Assembly (NCBI GenBank): GCA_902554325.1 | Contig: CACDOH010000002.1 | Coordinates: 1-64,000, forward strand | DNA from: an uncultured Pelagibacteraceae bacterium | GTDB lineage: Bacteria; Pseudomonadota; Alphaproteobacteria; Pelagibacterales; AG-422-B15 | Length of the DNA stretch: 64,000 nucleotides | Direction of reading: 5' to 3' | In this document: positions 32,569-47,058 of the stretch, in pieces | Layout: every line of letters starts with the position of its first letter | How positions within the stretch are numbered: the first letter of the stretch is position 1 | The notes under the pieces: generated by a model | The model's database searches: none | What the model was told of the DNA's origin: nothing | Seen by the model: only the letters and a program-made list of their open reading frames with translations | Made by a program: the position numbers and the translations under genes

Positions 32569-33758
32569 TGGCACAAAGAAATATTTTTAGTGCAATTGAT
32601 ATACGCTCTGACAAGGTAATATGTTTAATCGCACAAGAGTTAGAGATTATCAATCGTGGCAAAATCCTCCAATTAATTGGTATTGGTATTTCGAAATTAC
32701 CAATAAATTGCACAAAGCCTTTCTCTCTATCATACGTGGAAATTAGTAATTACATTAAAGGTGCAATCGCAAAGGCTGAATATGAAGCTAATGTTAAAAT
32801 ATCAGATGTTTTTGTAAGTATCTCAGAAAATATGACATCAGAGTATATTGATTTTAATATTACAAATATAAATAATGTAATTGAGGAGAGCGATATAAAA
32901 AATTTTTTTAAATCTAAATTATTTTCTAGTCTATACACAAAGTTAAAAGAACCATTGCATTCTTTTCCTATAAGTTATCGAATTGAAAATAGAAAAAGTG
33001 TATCAAATCCTATAGGAATGAGAGCTGATAATCTACTTACAAAATGGCATATAATTTTGGTATCAAAAAATTATCTTGAAATAATATATAAAACTTTTCT
33101 CGAAATAGATCTTAATTTAAAACAAATAGTTTCTAGCAACTATTCTACAAGTTTAGCAGTATTAAATGATGAAGAGTCAGATTTGGGCGCAATAACTATC
33201 GAAGTTCAGAAAAATAAAACAGTCTTATCTTATACTTTTGATAGTCAATTGATTGGTTTTGATATTATAAAAATTGGATCTTTTCATTTCACCAATGATA
33301 TATCACAGATAAAATCTCTGACTCTTGAAGAGGCAGAGAGTATTAGAAAAAAAATTGATTTTTTTGATCAAGATAAAAAACAGGATAAAGAACTAGATAA
33401 ATATTATGATATTTATTTGGCTCGTGCTGAAGAACTAGTAAAAATTATTTCAACAACAGTCACGAAATCATCATTTTATTCGCTAGTATCTAACTCAATT
33501 ATACTTACAGGATATGGTGCCAAATCAATTATCATTCAAAAACTGATTAAAAATAAATTTACTAACTCATCATTTAGACTGGGTTCAACTCGAAAAATAA
33601 ACGGATCCAAGACATATCTAGATAATCCGTCACTAACCTCAAGCTTTGGTTTGCTTTCTTATGCAACAAACCACGACTTAGAGGGTGAGGCAAGTGACGA
33701 AAATTACTCAAAAAAATCAATATTATCAATAATTTACAAGTTTTTTCAAAACTTATAA
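32568..33758 (+). CDS. ftsA: cell division protein FtsA
   Basis: SAIDIRSDKVICLIA actin-like phosphate-1 motif, ILTGYGAKS; position. Confidence 0.9.
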   Translation: MAQRNIFSAIDIRSDKVICLIAQELEIINRGKILQLIGIGISKLPINCTKPFSLSYVEISNYIKGAIAKAEYEANVKISDVFVSISENMTSEYIDFNITNINNVIEESDIKNFFKSKLFSSLYTKLKEPLHSFPISYRIENRKSVSNPIGMRADNLLTKWHIILVSKNYLEIIYKTFLEIDLNLKQIVSSNYSTSLAVLNDEESDLGAITIEVQKNKTVLSYTFDSQLIGFDIIKIGSFHFTNDISQIKSLTLEEAESIRKKIDFFDQDKKQDKELDKYYDIYLARAEELVKIISTTVTKSSFYSLVSNSIILTGYGAKSIIIQKLIKNKFTNSSFRLGSTRKINGSKTYLDNPSLTSSFGLLSYATNHDLEGEASDENYSKKSILSIIYKFFQNL

Positions 33759-33822
33759 TACGTAACAAAAAGTAATAATCTTTGTCTATCTTAACTATGA
33801 CAATCAAATTATAAAAAAACCA

Positions 33823-34758
33823 ATGGCAATGCAGAAGACTCTTAAAAAATATTTTAAATTATCTGGCATCACTCTTCACAGTGGGGAAATTAGTAATATA
33901 AAAGTCAATCCAGCGCCTGCAAATACTGGAATACTTTTTAAGCGAACAGACCTCAAAGTACCTCATATTGAAAGTTTGATTAATGCAAAAATTGAAAATG
34001 TTGTAAATTCAGAATTATGTACAAAATTATCGAATAAATATGGTCACGCTGTATCAACTATCGAGCACCTAATGTCTGCTTTTCATGGTTTAGAAATAGA
34101 TAATGCAATTATTGAGGTTGATAAGGCAGAACTTCCTATTCTTGATGGTAGCTCTCTAGAATATGTACTAGAAATTGAAAGAGTTGGTATTAATAATTTA
34201 CAAACACCAAGAAAAATTATTAATATTACTCGACCTATTATACTCAGAAATAATGATAGTTATATCAAAGTAACACCAGCTAATAGTATGACAATTAACT
34301 ATACAATAGTTTATGATCATAAATTAATTAACGAGCAAAATTTTATTTTTGATCTAGACTCAAAATGCAGTTATCGAAATATTATCAGCAATAGTAGAAC
34401 ATTTGGATTCAAGGATGAAGTTGAATTTCTTAAAGACAAAGGGCTAATAGCTGGAGGTTCTCTTGAAAATGCAATTGTTCTTGATAATGATGGCATCATG
34501 AATCAATCAGTGCTAAGGCATGATGATGAATTTGTTAGACATAAGGTACTTGATTTTATTGGTGACATATACCTAATAGGACATAGAGTGAGTGGAAATT
34601 TTGAAATATTTAAGGGTGGTCACAGACTTACCCATGAACTAATTAAGTCGATTATGTCTGATAGATCTAATTGGAAATACGATGATGATAAAGCTAGTTT
34701 AGAAGAACTAACATTTTCAACTTTAAATCATAAAAAAGAGCTTTCAGCTTCATTATAA
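33823..34758 (+). CDS. lpxC: UDP-3-O-acyl-GlcNAc deacetylase LpxC
   Basis: GITLHSGE, STIEHLMSAFHGL, LDGSSLE, HKVLDFIGD. Confidence 0.97.
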   Translation: MAMQKTLKKYFKLSGITLHSGEISNIKVNPAPANTGILFKRTDLKVPHIESLINAKIENVVNSELCTKLSNKYGHAVSTIEHLMSAFHGLEIDNAIIEVDKAELPILDGSSLEYVLEIERVGINNLQTPRKIINITRPIILRNNDSYIKVTPANSMTINYTIVYDHKLINEQNFIFDLDSKCSYRNIISNSRTFGFKDEVEFLKDKGLIAGGSLENAIVLDNDGIMNQSVLRHDDEFVRHKVLDFIGDIYLIGHRVSGNFEIFKGGHRLTHELIKSIMSDRSNWKYDDDKASLEELTFSTLNHKKELSASL

Positions 34759-34810
34759 ATCGCCAGATTTACTCTTTAATCTTAAGAAATATTCATTAAA
34801 ATAAATTTTA

Positions 34811-35569
34811 ATGTCTAATCTTAAAGCTAATACTTTCATATTTATAATTTTCATTCTATTTTCTGCGTGTTCAGATAACAAGCTCATGACCCCAGAAACA
34901 GAAGGTGAGAAGCTTCAGATTTTATACAAAGATGCAATGGAGCTTGTTAAGAAAAGAGATTTTGTTGATGCCGCTGCATTGTTTGAGGATATTGAAAGAC
35001 AATACCCTTATTCCAAATGGTCCAATCAAGCTCAATTAATGTCTGGTTTTTGTTATTACAAATCTAAAATGTATAACGATAGTTTAGATGCTCTTGAGAG
35101 ATTCATAGCTCTTTATCCTGGAAGTAGTAAAATCTCATACGCGTATTATCTGCGTGCTTTAAATTATTTTGAACAGGTAAATGATGTTGAGAGGGATCAA
35201 GTAACTACTTCAAAAGCAAAAAAAGCCTTTAATGAGGTTATAAATATGTTTCCAGAATCTGAATTTGCCTTAGATGCTATTACTAGAATAGATATCTTAG
35301 ATGATAGACTCGCAGCTAAGGAAATGGAAATTGGAAGATTTTATCAGTTTGATCATCAATGGATATCTGCAATAAATAGATATAATGTTGTTTTAAATGA
35401 ATATAAAACATCAATTTATACAGAGGAGGCTTTGCATAGGCTAGTAGAAATATATTATTCACTTGGCCTTCACGATGAAGCAAAAAGATATGCGGCCACC
35501 TTACAATTTAATTTTCCTGGAAGTGACTGGTATATAAAAAGTTACGAACTTGTAAAAGATCTGTCATAA
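34811..35569 (+). CDS. bamD: outer membrane assembly lipoprotein BamD
   Basis: Lipobox LFSACSD, TPR-like AALFEDIERQYPYSKWSNQAQLMSGFCYY. Confidence 0.93.
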   Translation: MSNLKANTFIFIIFILFSACSDNKLMTPETEGEKLQILYKDAMELVKKRDFVDAAALFEDIERQYPYSKWSNQAQLMSGFCYYKSKMYNDSLDALERFIALYPGSSKISYAYYLRALNYFEQVNDVERDQVTTSKAKKAFNEVINMFPESEFALDAITRIDILDDRLAAKEMEIGRFYQFDHQWISAINRYNVVLNEYKTSIYTEEALHRLVEIYYSLGLHDEAKRYAATLQFNFPGSDWYIKSYELVKDLS

Positions 35570-35578
35570 TTTACCTAA

Positions 35579-39321
<3,743 letters not shown>

Positions 39322-39328
<7 letters not shown>

Positions 39329-41547
39329 GGCTTTAAGAAATCAGAAATTAGCTTTTTTTTACCGTGTTTGACAAAATCAACAATAGCTTTTGTCCCATCT
39401 ATATCTTGTATTGTTCCGATACCAAACTTTTTGTGTTCAACAGTTTGTCCAATTTGCAGGATAAGGTCATCATTTATATCTTTTACATTTTCTATTTCCA
39501 TATCTACGACAGTTCTATAGCTAGAAACCTCATTATTTTGAAATGAAATCTTTTTTGGTTTCAAACCATAATCCTGGTTGTATTCGTCAAAATGAGGTTC
39601 CTGAAAAGAATTCAAATGATCTGTAGCGTGGTTGATTGTCTTTATGATTTCTTGATCTAATTCATCAATGAACCTTGATTGAAGTGAAGGCATCCAATTA
39701 TTTTGAAAACGTCTCGTCATGGATGTTACAATATTAATTTTTTTCTTAGCTCTGGTTATTCCTACATAAGCCAGTCTTCTTTCTTCTTCTATGCCCTTAT
39801 TGCCACTTTCATCAATTGTTTTTTGATGCGGAAACAATCCTTCTTCCCACCCTGGCAGAAAAACAAAGTCATACTCAAGTCCTTTTGCAGCATGCAATGT
39901 CATTATACTTACTTTATTATCTGCATTATTTTCATCTACCGCTGTTACTAATGAAATATGCTCTAAAAATTCCTCAATACTATTGTAGTCTTGCATTGCA
40001 ACTATAAGTTCTTTTATATTTTCAATTTTTGTTTGAGCAGATACATTTTTATCATTCTTAAGCATATTCATATATCCAGACTCATCTAATAATACTTTCA
40101 AAATATCATAGAATGGAACATTCTCGATCATTGACTTGCCTCTGTCTATAACTCCAATAAATAATTTTAAACTTTCAGAAATTTTTTTTGTTAGTTCATC
40201 AGTATCAATCATATTTTTAGAAGCTTGGTATAAGGAAATTTTATTTCGATTTGCGAGTGAGAGGATATGATTAAAAGACTTTTCACCTATGCCTCTTTTT
40301 GGAACTGTGAGTGCTCTTTCAAAGGCGACATCGTCCTGACTTTCATAAACTAATCTTAAGTACGAAACTGCATCTTTTATTTCAGATCTTTCATAGAATT
40401 TAATTCCACCTATAATTCGATATGGAATAGAATACTTTATTAGAGATTCTTCTATTTCTCTCGATTGAAAAACAGCTCTAACTAAAATGGAAATGTCATT
40501 TAAATCAGGATTATCTTTTTTATAATCTAAAATTTCTTGTGCGACGAGGTTTGCTTCGTCACGACTTGAATTAACTAAATGCAGATAGATTGGTTCGCCA
40601 GTTCCTTGGTCAGATATTAATTCTTTTCCAAGCCTCATTTCGTTATAACTTATAAGTGACGATGCAGACTGTAAGATATTATTTGTTGATCTATAATTTT
40701 GTTTTAATCTTATTACTTTTGCGTTCTCAAATTCTTTTTCAAATTTTAGCATGTTATCTACTTCAGCTCCACGCCAACTATAAATGGATTGATCATCATC
40801 ACCGACGCAGCATATGTTAAGATGTTCAGACGCAAGAAGTCTTAGCCATATGTACTGTGCTGCATTAGTATCCTGATACTCATCTACATGTATATATTTA
40901 AAATTTGATGCATATCTTTTTAAAATATCATCTCGCTTGAATAGATTTATACATTGTAACAGTAAGTCTCCAAAATCTATGCAATTAATTTCAAATAATC
41001 TTTGCTGATAGATTTTGTAAATTGATGAACTTTTTTCATCAATAAGACTATCAAGACTTACAACTTTTATATCATCAGGGTTTAATGCTTTATTCTTCCA
41101 TTGGTCAATTTTTGATTGAATAAGTTTGGGTGAGAATTGAGATTGATCTAGGTTTTCAGTTTTAATAATTTGTTTTATGAGTGAAAGCTGATCATCTTTA
41201 TCCAATATTGTAAAGCTTGACTTAAGACCCAATACCTCGGCGTGATTTCTAATAATTTTAGCTCCAATTGAGTGAAATGTGCCGATCCAGGGAATTCTGT
41301 CCATACTTTGATTTACGAGCTGCTGAACCCTATCAGCCATCTCACGAGCAGCTTTGTTGGTAAATGTAACGCAAAGTACTTGAGATGGAAATGCGAGGTT
41401 AGTCTCTAAAATATGCGCCACACGTGTCGTCAAAACTCTTGTTTTTCCTGTTCCTGCTCCAGCAATAATTAGATTTGGACCTTCAGTACTGCAAACTGAC
41501 TCATGCTGCAATTCATTTAAATTCTCTAGGTATTGGGCACTGCTCAT
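39322..41547 (-). CDS. uvrD: UvrD/PcrA-type SF1 DNA helicase
   Basis: AGAGTGKTRVL, VDEYQDTN, GDDDQSIYSWRGA, TLHAAKGLE. Confidence 0.96.
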
Positions 41548-41771
41548 GTTCGATTCTTTAAGTGATTCAAGACGTATAGTCTAATGGCACTTGATAAATT
41601 TGAAGTTGTCTTTTTCTGATCAATATCAGAAATTAGTCGATCGGGCGTAGTATTGTTTTGTTTACTTAAAGAAACTATTTCTTCCCAAAATTCTTTTTCT
41701 AAAAATACACTCGTGATATGACCATCTAGATTGACTGTACGCTTTTTAGGGTTCTGCATTGAGCTAATCAA
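41544..41771 (-). CDS. ribbon-helix-helix domain protein
   Basis: KRTVNLDGHITSVFLEKEFWEEIVSLSKQNNTTPDRLI. Confidence 0.7.
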   Translation of the reverse strand: MISSMQNPKKRTVNLDGHITSVFLEKEFWEEIVSLSKQNNTTPDRLISDIDQKKTTSNLSSAIRLYVLNHLKNRT

Positions 41772-43162
41772 TACGAAGAGATCATTTTGCTGGGATTGAG
41801 AAGTAATTTAATTTTCTTATTTTCTAAATATTTTAAAATTTTATTTGCCTCTACAAGTGATATATTCTTTTTATGTGCTAATTTTGCCAACTCAGCAGCC
41901 TTAGTATAGCCAATCTCTGGAGCTAAAGCCGTTACCAACATTAATGAATTTTCAACTCCTTGCTTAATATTTTTGATATTGGGCTTAATCCCTTTAAGGC
42001 ATTTTTCATTAAAATTATTTATCGCTGAGGCAAGTAAATTAATTGAATTAATGATATTTAAGCCAATGAGTGGTTTAAATGCATTAAGTTCAAAATGACC
42101 TTGTGAACCTGCCATTGAGATAACATTATGGAAACCCATGACTTGTAAGCACACCATTGTTAAAGCCTCACTTTGGGTAGGATTTACTTTTCCCGGCATG
42201 ATAGATGACCCAGGTTCATTTTCAGGCAGACTGACTTCACCTAAACCTGAGCGAGGGCCTGATGCCAAAAGGCGTATATCATTTCCGATTTTAAATAAGT
42301 CACTGGCAATCACATTAAGTACGCCAGATAGCTCTACTAACGAGTCATGAGATGCTAGTGCTTGAAATTTATTCGCAGCAGGTTTGAATTTTGCCTTAGT
42401 TATTTTACTAATTTCTAAGACCACTATTTGGTCAAAACCTCTCTTTGTATTAAGTCCAGTGCCTACAGCGGTTCCTCCTTGAGCAAGGTAACTTAAGTTG
42501 GTTAATGCTCCCTCAATTCTTCTTATGTTTGAATTGATTTGCGCCTGATACCCAGAAAATTCTTGCCCTAAAGAAAGTGGTGTTGCATCCTGCAAGTGTG
42601 TTCTTCCGATCTTTATAATACTTTTCCATTTCTGAGATTGCGATTTTAATACTTTTTCCATACTTTTTAATGCGGGAATAAGCTCACTCATAATTTTTAA
42701 TTTAGATGCAATATTCATAGCCGATGGAAAGCTGTCATTAGTTGATTGACTTTTATTAACATGATCATTTGGATGTACAGGTGAATTGGTACCAAGTTTT
42801 TTCAATATTTTTCTGTTTGCTATATTAGCAATAACTTCGTTTACATTCATATTTGTTTGAGTTCCAGATCCGGTCTGCCATACAGAAAGGGGGAAATGTT
42901 CGTCATACTTTCCCAAGGAAACTTGTTTTGCAGCGTCTATAATTGCTCTGGCTATTTTAGGACTTAAAAGCTTTTGTTTTTGGTTGGCTTTTGCACATGA
43001 CATCTTAATAACTGCCAAGGCATGAATTATCTCAATTGGCATAATATCATTGCCAATTCTAAAATTCTTTAATGACCTTTGAGTTTGTGCTCCCCATAGA
43101 TTAGTGTTGGCAACTTTAATTCTACCTAAACTGTCTTGTTCTTGTCTTGTTTTCTGACTCAT
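41768..43162 (-). CDS. fumC: class II fumarate hydratase
   Basis: GSGTQTNMNVNEVIANIA, GRTHLQDATPLSLGQEFSG, GSSIMPGKVNPTQ. Confidence 0.97.
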   Translation of the reverse strand: MSQKTRQEQDSLGRIKVANTNLWGAQTQRSLKNFRIGNDIMPIEIIHALAVIKMSCAKANQKQKLLSPKIARAIIDAAKQVSLGKYDEHFPLSVWQTGSGTQTNMNVNEVIANIANRKILKKLGTNSPVHPNDHVNKSQSTNDSFPSAMNIASKLKIMSELIPALKSMEKVLKSQSQKWKSIIKIGRTHLQDATPLSLGQEFSGYQAQINSNIRRIEGALTNLSYLAQGGTAVGTGLNTKRGFDQIVVLEISKITKAKFKPAANKFQALASHDSLVELSGVLNVIASDLFKIGNDIRLLASGPRSGLGEVSLPENEPGSSIMPGKVNPTQSEALTMVCLQVMGFHNVISMAGSQGHFELNAFKPLIGLNIINSINLLASAINNFNEKCLKGIKPNIKNIKQGVENSLMLVTALAPEIGYTKAAELAKLAHKKNISLVEANKILKYLENKKIKLLLNPSKMISSY

Positions 43163-43232
43163 GATGAATGTACTATAGTACCCTAATATATTATATATGG
43201 TAAGCGATTACGCTTTTTCAATGATAATTCTA

Positions 43233-43313
43233 TTATACTACTGCAAATCCGAAATGAAATGCCAGTAATAACAAGAAAATAAGTGAGAGTGCAGCTAAGT
43301 AGTAAGGAATCAT
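43233..43313 (-). CDS. possible 26-aa hydrophobic peptide
   Basis: MIPYYLAALSLIFLLLLAFHFGFAVV*; too short for the ORF track. Confidence 0.3.
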   Translation of the reverse strand: MIPYYLAALSLIFLLLLAFHFGFAVV

Positions 43314-43400
43314 AAATTTGAGATATCAGAGTCCGTAATTTTTAAAACTAGTAATTTTTAGACATTTTAAAAGTTAATAAGTAAATTAAGCTTAACTTTT

Positions 43401-43793
43401 ATGTTTAAAAAAAGACAGGAAAGTCCGTCAGGAAAATTTTTAAATTTTGAATTCATAAAAGAAAAGAACGGGATTTTCTTTTTTGAAATAATTTTTCCAC
43501 CTGAGACGGCAAGTCCACTCAATTTAGTGCAAGGTGGGATGATCGATGCAGCCTTAGACGAAGCTACTTCAATGACAGCATATATTGCTTTCAAAGAAGA
43601 AAAACTTCCACTTACAACAGATCATCATGTTTTATTTCATAGGCCGATGTCACTCGGCAGGGCTACTATGCAAACTAAAATTATAAAATATGGCAAAACA
43701 GTTACGACTATTGAGGGAAAGTTATTTGATCAGAACGAAAGGTTAGTTGCTACAATGCTTCATACAGCTTTGCCAACGAGTATTCCAAATTAG
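43401..43793 (+). CDS. PaaI-type hotdog-fold thioesterase
   Basis: NLVQGGMIDAALDEATSMTAY hotdog core. Confidence 0.85.
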   Translation: MFKKRQESPSGKFLNFEFIKEKNGIFFFEIIFPPETASPLNLVQGGMIDAALDEATSMTAYIAFKEEKLPLTTDHHVLFHRPMSLGRATMQTKIIKYGKTVTTIEGKLFDQNERLVATMLHTALPTSIPN

Positions 43794-43807
43794 CTTTCTA
43801 CTTAATA

Positions 43808-43823
43808 AGTGGGAGACTTCTGT
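43808..43823 (+). repeat. att direct repeat, left (AGTGGGAGACTTCTGT)
   Basis: Identical to 53673-53688. Confidence 0.88.
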
Positions 43824-43871
43824 GTCTCGTTTCACTAGTGAATATATTACCATATCTCAAAAATAAGTCGA

Positions 43872-43891
43872 AGTGCGAAGTAGTGCGAAGT
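43872..43891 (+). repeat. arm-type repeat pair, left: AGTGCGAAGT x2 in perfect tandem
   Basis: Direct reading; same 10-mer recurs three times inside the right end. Confidence 0.85.
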
Positions 43892-44003
43892 TTTAGATCA
43901 AATCTTGAATAAAAAGTACTTATGTTTCAGTCGGCAAATCGACTAGGAACATCATTTTAGAGATAAAAATAGCGATTGAGTGTACTGATATCAAATTGCC
44001 CAA

Positions 44004-44025
44004 AATTGCCCTATATGGGGCAATT
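44004..44025 (-). terminator. possible terminator hairpin AATTGCCC-tatatg-GGGCAATT
   Basis: 8-bp perfect stem at the 3' end of the minus-strand gene 44024-44833. Confidence 0.5.
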
Positions 44026-44833
44026 ATGGATTTTCGATTCTCTTGATTTTAGGGAATGAACCTCTACCCAGATTGATCAAAAGTAGTTTTGCGAATTGTT
44101 TATCTCTTTGCGTCTTTTTGATCTCAGATAGATAATCAGACCTTATCGTTCCAGTCGTTCTACTTCCAAGACCACCTTTTGCATTTTCTCTTTCAATTTT
44201 AGGTATTTCAAATCTCTTTGACATTATCTTTTGTACTTGAAAATGTAATTGAAGATTATCATAGTCAGTAGTCAGACTTAATCTGAATGTATGAAATATC
44301 CGTTTCATCAAATTATCATCAACTTGATCTAGTATTATTCTTGCACTCTTTCTTGGTTTACTTTTCTTCTCTTTTTCTGTGTACCAAGTCCTAATGTCAT
44401 CAAGAATACTTCGTATTGGGTAATCATCTGGAATATGAATAAAACTACCTCCATTTAAATTATCAGCCATCTCAGACAGGGTCGGTGAAAAGGTTGTAGA
44501 TGGTTCAATAAAGTGAGGTCTATATCTATCGAAAAATGCATTATTGAATTTGTTAATGTCTCTTGGCAAATTCTTGATATCTGGTCGTATGAATTTAGGT
44601 GATTTCGGTATCTGTTTTGTATTGATTAAATTCCACCATTGATGATTTGAAAATCCTAATTTGAATTTCTTTTGTCTGACCTCAACCGATTGACCCTCTA
44701 ATTCTTTGAGTACTTTACACCACACCGCAAACCAACGATAGACAGGTCGATCAACTGATATTCTGCTGAAGTCCTCTTTTCTCAACCTTCGTTGTTCAGG
44801 TGTTCTAACTGATATTCTTCTTTTCACAGACAT
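44024..44833 (-). CDS. hypothetical protein, element-encoded
   Basis: 269-aa ORF, basic N-terminus; no family recognised. Confidence 0.65.
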   Translation of the reverse strand: MSVKRRISVRTPEQRRLRKEDFSRISVDRPVYRWFAVWCKVLKELEGQSVEVRQKKFKLGFSNHQWWNLINTKQIPKSPKFIRPDIKNLPRDINKFNNAFFDRYRPHFIEPSTTFSPTLSEMADNLNGGSFIHIPDDYPIRSILDDIRTWYTEKEKKSKPRKSARIILDQVDDNLMKRIFHTFRLSLTTDYDNLQLHFQVQKIMSKRFEIPKIERENAKGGLGSRTTGTIRSDYLSEIKKTQRDKQFAKLLLINLGRGSFPKIKRIENP

Positions 44834-44850
44834 TGATGTCTCATTTTATA

Positions 44851-44880
44851 CATTATTTTGTGTATCACAATAGTGTTAAC
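44851..44880 (+). promoter_or_regulatory. shared promoter/operator motif copy 1: CATTATTTTGTGTATCACAATAGTGTTAAC
   Basis: 26/28 identical to the reverse complement of 53523-53550; between divergent genes at 44833 and 44928. Confidence 0.65.
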
Positions 44881-44927
44881 AATACCTTGCTGTGTGTTAC
44901 CACCTAAAACTCCCATAAAATAGAGAT

Positions 44928-45365
44928 ATGAAAAAAGCAAAGATGAAAGATTTCGATACGATTTGGTCGGAATTTAAGAAAAATAGAGATGTCTTTCCTC
45001 ATATCAGAACGGACTATCTCAAAAGGCAAATCAAAAACAATAATGTGATCTATTACGAGGGAGTAATTCTCATATTCGGTGAATACAAGAGAAGAGGTAC
45101 TTTGGGTGATTTTCAATACAATAAAGGTGATCTTATTATTCATCAAATCTTGAACTCTCGAAAGGGTAATGGAAATGCAAGAATAATAATGAATAGATTT
45201 ATTACAGCCAACGACACTCAAAGTCGGTCAATAATTCTGAGTGTTAGATCAGCAAATACACGAGCAAGAAGATTCTACGAGAAAATGGGAATGTCGGTTG
45301 TTGGAAATATCTCTTGGTCTAAAGGTACGATTGGAGGTAAGATTTATGGATATGAAATCGAATAA
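44928..45365 (+). CDS. GNAT-fold N-acetyltransferase
   Basis: Acetyl-CoA loop-like RKGNGNARIIMNRF and C-terminal SVRSANTRARRFYEKMGMSVVG. Confidence 0.85.
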   Translation: MKKAKMKDFDTIWSEFKKNRDVFPHIRTDYLKRQIKNNNVIYYEGVILIFGEYKRRGTLGDFQYNKGDLIIHQILNSRKGNGNARIIMNRFITANDTQSRSIILSVRSANTRARRFYEKMGMSVVGNISWSKGTIGGKIYGYEIE

Positions 45366-46128
45366 AGTAGAAATAACTAAAATCATAGAGGCAGACGCAA
45401 AAGGTCTTTACTCAACAAGTATGATGAAAATGCCGACTACTGTTAAAGGGTTCAAACAAGTAGTTATGCAGAACTTTAAACTTGCAGATGGTTTTGAAAA
45501 ATTATCTGGTGTTGGTTTCTATGAAATTGGAAAAGCACTTCTCAAGGCAAAAGAAGAACTTAAACACGATTTCGGTAATCTAAAGAAAGAACTTGCAAAA
45601 GAAGGTCTGCACGAAAAGAAACAAGAGAGATATATGATGGTTGCAAATAGTGATGTTGTAAAAGATTACTATAATAAATTACCACCTGAATTTACTACTT
45701 GGTTAAAGTTAACTCAACTTCAGAACAAGATGATCAGTCAAAATAAAAGTGATCAATTTGATGATAGTATGAAACAACTAATCAACCCAAAGATGGTCTG
45801 GAAAGATGTTTCAGATCATTTCAAACTTAATGTACCTAGTACTAAAAAAAGGAGAGATCATTATGAGACTCATTACATATCAGTCGACTGGTCTAAAAAG
45901 GTACATAAAAAGGATAAGAAATTAGTAATGCAACTTGAAAAGGACTTAAAACAATTATTAAAGAAATATAAATTTGCAACATTGAAAAGAACAACAAATG
46001 CAAGTGGTGGATATGTTTATGATCAAGTCATTGACTTTGTAAAAGATAAAGTCTTGGAAGATGATACTGTTTCTACTACCAAGAAAGTTAAGAGACCAAC
46101 CTATTCAAATAAAAAACGATCGTATTGA
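45346..46128 (+). CDS. DUF3102-like protein
   Basis: FYEIGKALLKAKEELKHDFGNLKKELAKEGLHEKKQERYMMVANS resembles the DUF3102 helix pattern; start trimmed to ATG 45346 overlapping the GNAT stop. Confidence 0.6.
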   Translation: MDMKSNKVEITKIIEADAKGLYSTSMMKMPTTVKGFKQVVMQNFKLADGFEKLSGVGFYEIGKALLKAKEELKHDFGNLKKELAKEGLHEKKQERYMMVANSDVVKDYYNKLPPEFTTWLKLTQLQNKMISQNKSDQFDDSMKQLINPKMVWKDVSDHFKLNVPSTKKRRDHYETHYISVDWSKKVHKKDKKLVMQLEKDLKQLLKKYKFATLKRTTNASGGYVYDQVIDFVKDKVLEDDTVSTTKKVKRPTYSNKKRSY

Positions 46129-46338
46129 GCCGTGCAGGGGTAAAGTCGACCGACTTCTGACACTAATTTTATACTCGAAAAAAAATTTGAGATAAATTCT
46201 ACCAATACCTTTTGAGTTGTATTGTATCTAAAAGATTACTTATGGAATGTTTTCAGTTTAAAGGGGGGGGGTACTTACATATTACTCACATTGAAAGTCC
46301 GTATCCTCGTGTATCCTCCGTACAAGAAATCCTCAATT

Positions 46339-47058
46339 TTAGATCAATCCGACCTGTTTATATCTATTCTTTAAATCTTTATCAGATACTGATTTGTCTG
46401 GTCGTTCCCATTCTCTCATTCGTTTTCTTACCCATTTAACTTCTGGTTTGAAATATAAGTTAATATGTTTGTGTTGAAATTGGACTATCTCTTCTCGAAG
46501 TATCAATTGGTAATCAGTAGGTAATAATTTAGTTAACTTCTTTCTCTCAAGAACATATCTGAATTTTCTACTAACTTTCCCCAGGGGGATTATCTTCTTA
46601 ACACCATCATCAATCCAATAATTCCAGTAATGATTTTGAAATCTTAATTCTGAATTACGACTATCACCCATCAGATTGACTGTTTTGAACTTCGTCAACT
46701 TTTGTGTTTGTAATAAATGATCGTGAGTGAATTTAAGATTTGCAATTATCTTACCACCAGTAAAGTCTTTGATGTCTCTCTTTTGTGGTGTGACTATCTG
46801 ATCAATAGTCGTTTTCGGTTTGTCAGAATCTATTTTCGCAGCCCCAGAAAGGAAGGTCTCTAGATTGGGAATAGGGAAATCAAACTTAATCGGTTTATCT
46901 AATTTGAATGTGATTAACAAATCTCTCTTCGGATTGATGTAATATTGATTTTCACCTTTAGTGAATTTGAATTGTACAACCTTTGCATAATTTGCCTCTG
47001 CACAATGCACAATACCCCATAATATCTCTTTAATATAATCTGATACTTCGTACTTCAT
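46339..47058 (-). CDS. hypothetical protein coupled to the methyltransferase gene
   Basis: 239-aa ORF; start overlaps the 47055-48104 stop by 4 bp. Confidence 0.7.
   Translation of the reverse strand: MKYEVSDYIKEILWGIVHCAEANYAKVVQFKFTKGENQYYINPKRDLLITFKLDKPIKFDFPIPNLETFLSGAAKIDSDKPKTTIDQIVTPQKRDIKDFTGGKIIANLKFTHDHLLQTQKLTKFKTVNLMGDSRNSELRFQNHYWNYWIDDGVKKIIPLGKVSRKFRYVLERKKLTKLLPTDYQLILREEIVQFQHKHINLYFKPEVKWVRKRMREWERPDKSVSDKDLKNRYKQVGLI

Noticed and set aside
44904-45221. 105-aa minus-strand ORF
   Set aside because: Antisense to the GNAT gene, which has clear motifs
46212-46439. 75-aa plus-strand ORF spanning the G9 tract
   Set aside because: Overlaps the 3' end of the 46339-47058 gene, no RBS or family features; a phase-variable gene is not supported
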